A DNA stretch of 64,000 bases, from NCBI GenBank assembly GCA_027382625.1, contig JAJKFJ010022263.1, forward strand, positions 1 through 64,000. Direction: 5' to 3'. Below the pieces are notes generated by a model. That model did no database searches. It saw nothing but the letters and a program-made list of their open reading frames with translations, and had not been told where the DNA came from. This DNA is from Tetmemena sp. SeJ-2015 (taxonomy: Eukaryota > Ciliophora > Spirotrichea > Sporadotrichida > Oxytrichidae). This document shows, piece after piece, positions 33,325-46,000 of the stretch; position 1 is the stretch's first letter, and each line of letters begins with the position of its first letter. The position numbers and the translations under genes were made by a program.

Positions 33325-36138
33325 ATGGAGAATTCATAATCTCAGAATTTTTACAAATCGCCTTAGAAAAGTAAAAGAGATAGAACTAACTTGCTCTAAA
33401 CTGTTGAAACAAATTATAGATAAAAATTAATAAAAAGTGGCTTTACAGTAATTAAAAGCGCAAGGTTATTTAAAGAATAAATCTTTTGGTAAATAAAAAG
33501 ATCGATTCTCTTATATCCGTTGTATTTATTATTTAGCATAAAGTCTTTGCGATAGATAGATGAAAGAATAAATTTTTCTCTTGAAATAATCTTTCAGCAA
33601 GATTAATTATTTAGGTGTTCAGTGTATCATTTATCTTAATTGCTTTGAGGAAGAAGGAATACAATCTAAAATCTCTATTTGACAAAAATTTTGCCAATAA
33701 TCTTTGCTTGGAGAGAATAGTGAGGATAAACTTGGGAACTAAGAATTCTAAAGAGCTTTTGAGAGCAATTTGGAAGGTATAGATGATAACCAGAATGATG
33801 ATGATGATCCTTAAGAAAGCTATGAATACGATGATGACTCTCAGAATAAATCTTTAGACTTTAATAAATATATAATCTTCAATTATAAGATATTGATGAG
33901 AATCATAATTTTTAGAGGAGAATAATCCAATTAAGAAATTCTTTACTACTTCATTGAAGCCTCTTCTAGACGTTGAGGATGTTGATAATGACATAAGATA
34001 AAAATTTGAATTTGAAAAGAGATAAGCCAATGGCCCTTAAACCAACGCTCGCCGTTACGAGCATCACATTCTTGAAACTCCAAAGTCCTAGAGAGGAATA
34101 TTGCTTGAGCCCGATTTTCAACATAATTCAGGCCAAGTTGGGGTCTCTCAATCTTCAAAGTTTCGAAGCCAGGACTCCTCTTTAAATAAAGTCGCCAATG
34201 CCGTGAAAGGCAAAGAAGAGGGAAAATCTATGTAAGTTGCCGACGACTTTTCTGAGTACTCTAACGATAATGGTTAACAATTAAATTACAAAAATGAGGA
34301 GTATAAGGGAATAGAAGAGGATCCAGAGTAATACTTAAATTTTATTAATAGATTAACAATAAAATTATGAATGATGAAAATTAGTTGATGATGCCGAACA
34401 TATCTTTAAAGCAGACCAGCTTAGAGGGGTTTAATGAGATTTTGCTACATTCAGGAGCATACTCAAAGGAGTAAATTGATACCTTAATGCACATCAACAA
34501 CTTGAGTCAAAATATAAGATAGAGTGCTAATTAAGATATGAAGCTCATACAAATTCAAAGCCAAAAGAGATAGCATGATTAACAACTTCTTTTATATTAT
34601 AAAAACATTATTCTTAATCCTTCTCTAGCGTTAAAAGTCTCAACAAAGATAAAGGAATCAGATTTTATAGTAAGAACTCTAAGATAATTCTGTAATTCCT
34701 CCTTAAAATAGACTTCAAGATGAAGCTCTTCTTGTCCATCAAATAGGTAAAAGCTCCACTAAAAGAGAAGATGCGCTGAATGTTTTTTAATCATTTTATT
34801 TTTAATTCGCTTGCTTTTTAAGATCAGTCTTCACTCCAATTGCCCGAATTTAACAATTCAGTAGCGTCTTCCTTGCTGAGATTAGCCAACATATCCCGTT
34901 TCGCATTTTTTATTGTAAATTCTTAATAATCCTCGAGGCATCAAGAAGCAAAGAAGAAGAAGAGTGCAATGAAAAGTCCTAGTTCTAGTTTTCAAAGGGC
35001 GAACTCAGCTAGTTTTTAATTAAAATTTATTTCGAGCAGGAAGAGCTAAGCCCACTGTGGAATTCAGAGACACAAATAAAATTTAAACCAAAGACGGCTT
35101 GCAAATTTCCAACATCAACTTCGCAATTTTTTGTTGTATTCATTTATCAATTAAATGAAATATTAAGCATAGAATAAAGCGTTTCGAGGTTCCATAGGTC
35201 CCATTAAGCTCTAGGATTAATTGAACTATTTGGATCCAAACTCTATAAGGGTGGAGTTTGGATAGAATGGGCTTATTGAAGAGGAAAAAGAAGAGTCGGA
35301 TGATAAGACGGCTCTCACTAAGACATACCAGCAGGTTTCAGCCCATCTTAAATAGCAATTGTACTAGACAGCCCTCAAAAAATTCATTAATCAACATTAT
35401 TAATTTAATTTGAAAATCTAGAACTGACTTGACAAGTCTTCGTACTTCTAAGTTTCTTGGTGAGTTCATATCTTTAAAATTTATCAATGTTTGTTGCTTT
35501 AATGAGGGTGACCCAGACAATAGCTCGACCTCCTCAGTGTAAAGTGATTTAACATGGAAGGAGGACTAAGAGAGAAAAGATGCAGCCAGAAAATAAAGAG
35601 GACAAGTCATTTAAGTTGGAAAATTTTAACAAGAAGAATCGGATTCTAATCTAGAAGAGGAGAAGATTCCAACTGTCGTAGGCTAAAGGATGCAAGGCAA
35701 TATAGTGAATTCTAATAAAAATGTGCAACAAATTGAAAATAACTGTATATATTCTACTGTGAATAGAGGAAAAGTTCCAAACCTGAATTTCTACAATAGT
35801 CGAATCCAGTAGCAAAAACCTTTTAATCCTGCAAAGTTAAGACAAGAGCATAAATAGTAAAAAGCTGGCAAAAGTGATGGCTCTCTCTTTACTTCAAAGA
35901 AAAATGTGCTTGGAAGTTTTTCAATACAAAATAACAATTAGCAGATCATCGCAGCAGCTCACGATCCTTATCTTTTCAATATAAATGAAACAGATGATGA
36001 AGAGCAAAATAATACACAGGCAGTTAATAACACAGTTACGCAACTTAATGTGAACCAAGTCTAGCAAAACATCTAAAAGTAGCCTACTTTAATTTTATTA
36101 AGATTGTTATATTAAAAAATTAAAGATCTAAAAAAGAT
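33325..36138 (+). CDS. unknown low-complexity protein between channels C and D
   Basis: I do not recognise this gene. Likely start MENSQSQNFYKSPQKSKRDR at 33325. Further coding pieces with Gln-coded TAA/TAG run from about 33930 to 36138: an acidic region (EEYKGIEEDPEQYL), a helical region (SLKQTSLEGFNEILLHSGAY, QIDTLMHINNLSQNIRQ), a basic patch (AKKKKSAMKSP), a region rich in N and Q, and an acidic piece with DNSSTSSVQSD. Two GT-AG introns fit near 34660-34706 and 34751-34821. No stop is met before palindrome P5 (36139), so the protein either ends just inside it or continues beyond it, possibly into channel D. No domain is identified. Confidence 0.45.
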
Positions 36139-36741
36139 GGGGGGGCCTTTCTTCGACAGTAAAATTTTCTAATGAATAAAGGTGAGAAAAAAAATAGTTT
36201 ATAGGATAATTTTCGCTCCTAAATCCGATTCCTCCATTTAAAAGTTGTATTTGAACATCTAAGGCTTCAAATTTCAATCCTTATTTTGTCGGTTAGAGGT
36301 TCGCTGCACCTTAATAAAATCTATATTTTAAGCTATTTTTTCGCTATTGTAAAATAAAATTAAAGAGCTATTTTTGAAATAGTCCAATATTTTTATAATG
36401 CATATCATGCTTCAGCTATAATTCCAAAGAATTAAAACTGAAAAATTGTAACCTTAGTCCCTTAATCATGAATTAAACTTTGGTTATATATAAATATTGC
36501 ACTATAAAAATTTAACTTTAATTTTATTTTACAATAGCGAAAAAATAGCTTAAAATATAGATTTTATTTAGGTGCAGCTGACCTCTAACCGACAAAAAAG
36601 GATTGAAATTTGAAGCCTTAGATGTTCGAATACACCTTTTTAAATGGAGGAATCGGATTTAGGAGCGAAAATTATCCTATAAACTAATTTTTTTCTCACC
36701 TCCATTCATTAGAAAATTTTACTGTCTAGGAAAGGCCCCCC
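36139..36741. mobile_element. 603-bp palindromic element P5 with 8-bp target duplication
   Basis: Ends GGGGGGGCCTTTC and complement; arms about 220 bp, spacer about 160 bp. Flanked by AAAAAGAT on both sides (36131-36138 and 36742-36749). It shares the G-run terminus and 8-bp duplication with P4 but not the internal sequence. Non-coding. It is probably a non-autonomous DNA transposon of the same broad class as P4. Confidence 0.85.
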
Positions 36742-37013
36742 AAAAAGATCAATAAAAGGATATTATACCTTTATCTGTAAAAATATTTTCAAAACTTTTT
36801 GAGAGTAAATTATTTTGAAAGCATATTCAATAATTTGTTTAAAGGTCACTTACGAAGATTCATTTTTTAAAGATAGATTATTTACTTCTTATAATTTAGA
36901 CTAATTTTTGCTTACTTATTTGAGCGCACAGCCGTCTCACCAGGTCTCTCCTAGAAATTAGGGATAGAATTCTAACTAAACAGCCACAAGTCAATAAGCT
37001 TTGATGAAAAGGA

Positions 37014-37056
37014 AGATCACAATGGCTCAGTATAATAAAAAGATCACAATGGCTCA
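37014..37056 (+). repeat. 16-bp direct repeat, 27-bp period, at the presumed start of channel D
   Basis: AGATCACAATGGCTCA occurs at 37014-37029 and 37041-37056. It is either a small tandem duplication or a 27-bp eliminated sequence with a long pointer. Both copies contain an ATG, which makes the start of copy D uncertain. Confidence 0.6.
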
Positions 37057-40000
37057 CTAGAATCAAAAGTAGAGCGTGCAATAATCTCCTGCCAGTTCCG
37101 AAAGAGAGGAGGATAATAAAATAATAGAATCTGATGAAGAAGGTTTAATCCCAATGGATCCATCAATTTTAGATGAGGAAATATTCAACGATGACGATCG
37201 AAGACAAAGGAAAAAGTTCTTTTAAGATTTTCTAGATGCCAGAAACTTAATTGTGTAGCCTACCTCTAATGATAATATAGGAGCACCTGATTAGGTAAAT
37301 GATGGGTTGATTGGTGTAAATTAGATTGATGTTGATATCGATAGTGAGGTTTCTACAGAATCTTAGAAATAAGAGGATGGATATTTAAAAAAAGACTTAA
37401 GAATGAAGCTACAAAGTTAGAACTCTTAGGGATTGAGGGTGCTCTCGAATCTATCGTGGTTTGTTCATGAGTCTATATTCTATTCGATTGAGCCTCGACA
37501 AGGCATTGACTGGAAGACTTGCCATGGATAGTCAATGTCTCTAGAAACCTATATTCCTCAAATTAATTTAAATCAGTGATTTTAATAAATATATATTTTG
37601 GAGAACGAATATAAGTTCAAGAATTTCAAAAACTAGTATGCCGAACTTCGAAAAATTTCAGAGTATAATATTGTTGATTAAGAACTAGATACTGATTATT
37701 CGAAGACTTTGGATATAGATGGGAACTTTCAGCTCGCTATCTATCATTTACCAGACTGTAATATTTTTAATTTACAGGATAGATTTATAAGACTTTGTCC
37801 TACTTAAGACAATAAACTTAAGTTAAGTCATTTAATTAGCATTGCCTTTTTTAAACTTACCAATCTTCTATTTGCATAGATTTTGCTAGCTAACAGTCTC
37901 TTCTCCAATGAATTTCTAGATTTTTTCTAAGAAATGTGTTTACTTCATATCTTTGCATGGCTAATTCGATTCTTACTCGTACTCTAAAGATTAATCATCG
38001 TTTGAGATTTTAATTAGAACTTTATTTTAGATTTCAACCGAGACCCAAACCATCAAGTCAGCAAGGAAAGCTTAGACCGCCAAATAAATTTTGAGCTAAA
38101 GCGACACTACGAGAAAGTGTCTTTCTAAATCATAGTATACTTTTCTCACCAAGATACTATCAATTTAGTTTTGAAATATTATTTGACTCTATCATTAATG
38201 CAGCTTAGTTGGGCAATAAAATGAAGGGTCCAAAGTAGCAGCAATAATAAGATAGGAGAGTAAGACGTTTGATTATGACTAAGGAGTGCTGGATGGACAC
38301 ATTTACTCTGCCAGATACAAACATGTATCTTACAGCAGAGGACGAGAGCACACAGATACAAATGAAGGACTGTTGGATTGCAAATGAAAGAACTCTCCTT
38401 CTCAGATCTAATGTAGGCTAGATTTACTCTCTTGGCTGAACATAATACCTTGCACTTATTATATTTTGGCCGAGATTAGGAGAAATTGATTCCGCTCCAT
38501 CTAGGAAAAAAGTAGCAACTACTCATCTAAAAACTTATGGTTAAATTATATAATTATTAAAGGAAAATATTTAAATAGCAACTAGTGAGAAATTTTCTTT
38601 CTTTTACAGAGATTCTTAAGTTTTTAATTGCAAATTCAGATTTATAAAAATTGATTACTGTCCTCATTTTATCCTTCAACTATTTTTGTTTTAATTTTAA
38701 CACTCTTAATAATATAATCCCTCTCATTTTTGTATTAAAGCCACTGATATTATCCTTTTTAATTACATTGTATTAATCCTCCCATCCTATATTAAATCAA
38801 TCCATATTTAAATATATGGAAAACTAAGAATGGAAAAGAATAATAGCGAATTTTCAACCTCAAAAAAGTAGGAATAAGAATAGCAAGATGAAGACTTCAT
38901 TTTATTTTTATTATTCTTAATAACAAGGAAGTAGTCAAATATTTAATCAAAACTCTATTCTTGCTAAAGTTGCTTATATGGCAGATTTTTTAAAAAAATA
39001 ATTAAGGCATTTTTAATTTTAATGGAGTGGAATTCCTACTTCAGAGGAGCTAAGAGTATCATTTAACTTCTGAAGGAAAACAACCACTCACCACCTCAAA
39101 TACTCCCACGCCACCCTCCGGTAAGCTTTTCTGGTTGCTAAAAATCTTTCAAATTAGAGCTATTGCTATTAAGAAAGTAAAGTAAAATACAATAGCAAAG
39201 ACTGTTAATTAAGATAAAAGATCTTGAAGATTTAAGAGAGAAAGTCAAAATTTCAAAGAAAGGCTTACATTCGAAAAGGAGTGAGGTGTGGGGAGGAGGT
39301 TAGGTGGTGGGTGTGGCATTCTCCTAAAGATGTTAAATGATATTCTTGGCTTCTCTGAAGTAGGAATTCCACTCCATTAAAATTAAAAATGTCTTAATTT
39401 ATTTTTTTAATAAAATCAGCCATATAATCAAATTTAGCAAGAATAGAGCTTTTATTAAAAATTTGACTACTTCCTTGATTTGAAGAATATTGTAAAATTT
39501 ATCTTTCATTTTTAAAATCATTGATAAGAACTCTGACCATATAACTCTCGATATTAAGCAATCAGAAAGAATGCACGTGAATAATTTCGTGGTTTGCTGT
39601 CTCGATACAGATAATTTTGCGAACAACTCTTACGTGGCCTTCAAGATATTTAAGTAGTCAATTTTTATCTTCTATATTCATCAAAATATGAAATATTTTT
39701 GGATGGATCACACGAGCGGATAAACTTTGGAAAGGTGAAAGATATTTAATTTCTCTAGGTTATAGAGAACTTTAGATTAAGTGATTCACCACCCTTTAAG
39801 AAATTAAGTTTTATATTTTGCTAAATATGAGTAAATCCGCAAACTAGTAGTCTTTGACAATCAATCTTTGGTCTCTGAAGAATAGAGAAGCAATTTAAAT
39901 ATTTTTTTGTATTATTTACATTTAAATGAGAAGTGTTTTCGTTTGATCTGGCCACTATGAAGTTCACTCCCTATAATTTCTACTAAGGAAAGCTCTATAA

Positions 40001-43000
40001 AGTGAAAAATACACTCATTATCAATCTGGGAGCAGGCTCCGGTTGTGAGCACCTCAATTATAAAATTTATAAAGTATTTATACGTTAGCATTTGATAAGC
40101 AGTGAGTATTAAAAGCAAATGCTCATCTTGTACAAATTAGATAAGAAGATTGGATACGTAGTGAGAACAATCGCACTCAAAAGTTAGTAAGAGCTAATTC
40201 CTGAGGCTCTAGGAAGATATGGAACTTTATTTTTGTAACTTGGCATTCCACCAAAGATGGGGATGACGATTTATTCCATCATACATCTCATGACTTCCTC
40301 TCATATCTATCCACAAGATCATCATAAGGAAATAAGATTTTTAATATGAAACTAATGATTCTATTTTTAATCGTTGTCTATATTTAGAGTGCTTAAAATA
40401 TATTTAGACATCAAAATAAAAACTGACTTTCAATTTACCATAATAAATTATGGAAAATAACTTTGCATATAGAATGAGCGTTTTCAGTTTGCAAATTAAC
40501 TTTTAAAATATTGGAAACATAAGAATTTAATTTATATTTTATCTTGATCATCATATGGAACATAAGGAGAAATTTCACAAAGCCAAGCAAAACTCATCTA
40601 ATAAAAGAGGTTGCAAATGAGCATGAAAAGTTAGAAGATAAAATAAATTCATAGAATGAGGTTTGGACTAAATAGAAACGCCTCAATATATTAGTCCAAG
40701 GTATAAGCCAAAAGGAAGCAGCAATTGAGATTTTAAACTCTCCTATTTCTATCTAATGATGCGTTATATTTGAATAGAACCAGAATAATTTAACTAAGTT
40801 CATGACTCGAATGTTTACCATAAATAAGCAAAGCTCCAATAACCTTTCTCAGCAGAATCCTAATGGCGCTAAGAACCCTTTGTAAGCTGCACGTGCTAGG
40901 CAAAAGGTAATAGATCAGGAGAGAGAAAAGCATCTTATGGCCCTTGATGAAACCCCAACTAACTTTATATTTGATTGCGAGGTGTAGATGCTAAATCATC
41001 TTAGGTATCAGATGATAAAGGGCAGTGTGTAGGAAATATATTAGCAGAGGATTATTTATCAGCACTATAATGATAAATGGAATACAACAGAGGACCTTAG
41101 TAAAAAATAAAAGTGTGATATCAAGTATCTATTAATTTATACTTAGTTATCATCAAATGATACAGTGCTCCAAAGATCATATTTGGAGAGCTTTTGCAGA
41201 GAAAAATATAATTTTAAGTTTTACAAGTTGTAAAAATTATGTAGTGATCTATAGATACAAGAGAGAATTTTATGGAAAGAAATTTCAAGTCAGCAAAAAT
41301 AAAATCTAAGCTCCTTATAGGAGCCAATAATCTAACCTTTCATAGGCTTGAATTTTTTAAATTATGCAATCTCTCTCTTTTTATATTTAATGGCATTGCA
41401 ACTAATAGAGTATGATCGACGTAAATTGCGTAAGTAGAATAAACGAAATGAACGGCTGGACTTACCTTGAATATTTTCACTGACTTGTCCTAGTAGTAGT
41501 AGATGTAGTTGTAGTTGTAGTAGTAGTATAGTATAGTAGTAGTAGAGCTAGTCAGTGAAATCTTAATTAGAACCCCAATCACTGATCACATTACAAATTA
41601 ATCACCAGCCGCTCCAATGTCTTAAATTTTAATTGACCACCTTTTAATTAAAGGTGGCTGCCACCTGGACTTAGAATAATTAAATCTCTAAAATGTCTAA
41701 AATTGTTATAACTTTCAAAATGGAGTAGTCTTTCACTTTTACTTGAACTTCTTCTTTATTCTGTCCTTTCCATTCCTAAGTTCTTTCATTTCTATGAATT
41801 TAGATGTCTGCAATCACCCTAATCTACGACAATCATACTCTATAAGACAAGTCTAAAATGTTTAGATCAAACCAAGCAATGTTCTTTAAACACAAGAACC
41901 TCCCATTTAAGAAGATGAAATTTAAGTTTAACTATACCTAAGAATTTTTTTATTTCGTGAATTACAAACTTTTTAGAAATACAATGTACATTAAATATAA
42001 GACAGTGCAAATGCAAACTTTTTAGAAAGTTCATACAAAATTCGAAGTTTATACTCTTTGTGAAGTTTGATATAGAGATAAAAATCTGCTTGTGTAAAAG
42101 TATAAATGCAATAATCTCATTTTACAAATGACTTCGGTAGAAACCTAAATAAGTTAGTTAGAGTGATAAAATAAATAATTATGAAATAGCAAAAAACGAT
42201 TTAGTCTAAAAAAACTTATCTTTTTTCAATAATTATCATAATTAATTTATTGTATGAGCTCGTATTTATTCATGGGGATTATTGATGCGCTTTAAAACTT
42301 ACCTCTCTTCAAAAATTTGCTGGCTTCAATTATTTTATGAATGATCGGCTTCTTGCGCATTAGTTGTGTCAGCAATTGGAAGAATGGCTTTCATTGTAGC
42401 GTAAAAAAATTATAAATGAATTAATTATTAATCTCAATTCACATTGTTATCTATTAAATTCTTACTTATAATAAAGCTGAGGAGAGGAATCTAGATCAGA
42501 GAAGCTCATTTAAATACCGAATTGACTCACTTGATAATTGTTTATCAATATGAAAATGCAAATCAGCGAAGATAATCCATTATTCTTAGCCTCAAGGATC
42601 TCAGCAAACTTTATCATTATATATTTTATTATATTGAACAAACCTTGTTGCCTTCACTCAATTTAAAATATCAAATCAATAGTTCACTTTAGCTTTTGAA
42701 TTAATAAAATATCAAGTGCATAATAATGATTATATAATTGCATAAATTCTAATTTAAGAAAGATGGTTTTAAAATTTTCTCATCCAAATTCTCACTCTGG
42801 ATCTCCAACATTTTGAGACTTTTTCATTTAAGAATAAACTCCCAATTTGAAAAATAAGGCTTCTTTTATCAATAATAAAACTTATAGCCTTGCGAACCAA
42901 GGCTGGATACGTAAAGTAATTGCTGCCTTAGAAAATTCCCCTTAATCCAGACTTATTCACTTATTTTTAGTTAATCATAAATATAATCAGTAAAAATGAT

Positions 43001-46000
43001 AATTCAAATTTGCTTAATCCTTGCAAAGCCAACTTTGGTCTCTCTCTCTTTCTCTTTCTCTCTCTCTTATCTATTATAATTTAATAATTCCTTTAGCGGA
43101 GGAAATATTCTTCTACTTACCAAGAAAATCTACTCTGAGCCTGAGTAGTCAAATCCATAAAATCAAGTTAGCCTTCAATCTCTACCCTCCTTACCTTCTC
43201 AAAACTAAAAGGCGCCCAAGATTAAAAATTAGAAGAAAAGTAAAGACAAAAAATCTTAAAAACCTGAGAGAGATCAAACTTTTCTCAAGCTCTATGCTTT
43301 GTTAGAAGAGGAACAGCAAGTACAATAGTAGGTAGGGAATAACCTCTTTTAAAGGTAGCCTTAAGGCGAGAAAAATTACAAACTTTCAAAGAAAGAGGAT
43401 CTTGAGTTGACTGATCTGATGAGGCAACAAAATTTTCAAAAGCATTTTGAATATTTCAGCCACAAGCCGTAGAGCTATTTCCACTTTATTTATCAGAATC
43501 GGTACCTGCTAATCTAATGCGACTTCTCTTACTATATGATAATAGATATAGTAGAGGAATTCAAATACTTAGGTTCATTTGAGATCCAGGATAAACACTA
43601 TTACCTTAAGTTTGATAGCAACTGCTTACACTTAATTATCATTTTTGGCTCTTTTAACAGCCTATTTTAAAACTTCATAAACATGCCTTCGACTGACAGT
43701 AGACACAAGATTCATAAATCTATTTAGTTCAATGAGGGATTTCTAGAGAGCATTCTAAGGCATTCAATACAGAAACTTCATATTGTGATAGACATAGCAA
43801 GAGAAAAAATCATAGTCTAGGATAGTGAGTACCAAGAAGTTAAGCATCTGATTTTTATAGCACAGTTTTTTTTTTAAGTGACACATGTGAATCTGAACTT
43901 TGATTAGAAATTGCCAACTGCAATTTCTCATGCTCAGAACTATTTTACCTCGATTACAAATGACCATGAGCTGGTAAAGTAAATTCAAGAGTAGTCCAGT
44001 ATAATTTCTCCATTTATTGTGCGAAAATATATGTTTATAGTCAATGGACCAACTCATCTCTCACTATGATACTTACAATGCGTCTCTCCTTCATTAAGTT
44101 TTCATTAGATCACCTAAGGTCTTAGAAACTGTCAGTAAAAAATTAGCTCAAGCCTAAATCGGAGCTAGTAAAAGTGCCTAATCTCTTCTATTCGTGAAAA
44201 ATAGTTAGCATGCGAGTGTTCTTGATATAGCAGTTGAATCTCAAGAAATAGTAAAGATCAACATCATATTAATATTTGGATTAAATGAATGAATGAAATT
44301 TTATTGGAGATGATGATGCGTTTCCATAATTCAATCTACCTGAATGAGTTGATAGATCCTCATATAAACTATATGCTGGAACATAAATTCAATCTGAGAG
44401 ATTACTTTGATAGCGATCTTCCTATGGCTAGAATTCAGAACATGAACTACCCTAATTATTCCAAGGATAGTTCTAGCATTATTTATGGGGAGTTTGACGA
44501 TAATAATACTCTCGATTTCATTTGGAATAATTACAACGACTATCTAGGCACTATGATCAATGAAAAATCGGAAGATGGTCAAGTTCAAGTTGAGTACTAA
44601 AACTTTTTTTTAGATGAATTATATTTGTACTTTTTCTTGAACATGCCTCACTCAATAAGCCAAAGAGAGTTTATGGTGAACCTTTCAAATGTGTCTGATT
44701 TGGAAGTTTACGAATCCATAGCTGTAAAAACTATTATAGATTACAAATGGGATGTGTATGCTTACAAAGCTGCCTTTTTTTAGTTCTTGATCTACCTAGT
44801 ATTTTTGCTTTGCTATTCTATAGACATATATCTCCTTATTTGTTAAGGACAAAAAGATTTTGCCTAGACCGCGGATGATAATACAACACCGATTGACACT
44901 GGAAACGATTATGAAATTTCAGGTGGAGATTCGATAGGCGGAGGAGATTAATTAAGATTCCTGCAAGGGTACTTCGATGGTAGAAATGATGGATCTAGAA
45001 TCGCTCCTAAAGTCATCTGTCTTATCTATATAGCTTTGATTTTAAATTAAGGAGAAAGTTTTTTGATGGAGATATACGAATTGAAGTTAGCACTATCAAC
45101 AGGCCTTAAAGTTTATATGAGTGACGCTTGGAACTTTTCAGATTAACTTTTCGCTGTTAACTATCTCATATGTATTGGAATTGACTGGGATCAAGGGCCA
45201 TCTAATGCACTGACTATCCTTCATTCTCTGATGTGCGGTTTAGCATTTATCAAGCTTTGTTCAAATCTAAGAGTGTTTAGGGGATTCTCATTTTAGATGT
45301 CAATGCTTAAGGCAGTGTTCTTTGATATTAGATATTTCATTCTTCTGTATGCATTTGTGCTTACAATGTATGGGTACATCTTCTCCCTGCTTGGCATCTT
45401 GCCAGATGAGGAAAATCAATACTATGAGGGTGTTAGCTACTTTGGTTATATAATCATGGCTTTCAAAACCTCAGTTGGTGACACTTAGAGTGATCTGTTT
45501 TTTATGCTCTCAGACGATTTGATTCTCTTCGCTTGGCTAGTTTGGATATCAGCAGTTTTATTCCTACAAGTCATTATGCTTAATTTCATAATTGCAGTCA
45601 TTGGGGAGTCTTATGATAAAGTGATGCAGCGAATGGTTGCAGAGTCCTATCGCATTAAGGCGCTTTTAATTAAAGAGCGAGAATCATTCTTCACAGAGGA
45701 AGACTTCGAAGATAATTTAATGAAGGATAGTAAGGGAAGATCTTTCTTTCCCAGATATCTAATCCTGAGAAGGCCTGTGCTACATGAGGGAGTGGAAGAT
45801 GTAGACTGGTAGGGATTCGTAAGGGACTTAAAGAAGACTATCACAAAGGCTGAGCAGAATCTTAAATATACATTAGCAACAATATTATATATGAAGCAGA
45901 ATCAAATGGACTAAATGAGATAGAATAATTAGCTTCTCAGATAAATTATCTTTGACAAGCTAGAGACTTTAAAGAAAGATATGCATATCAGACAGGAGGG

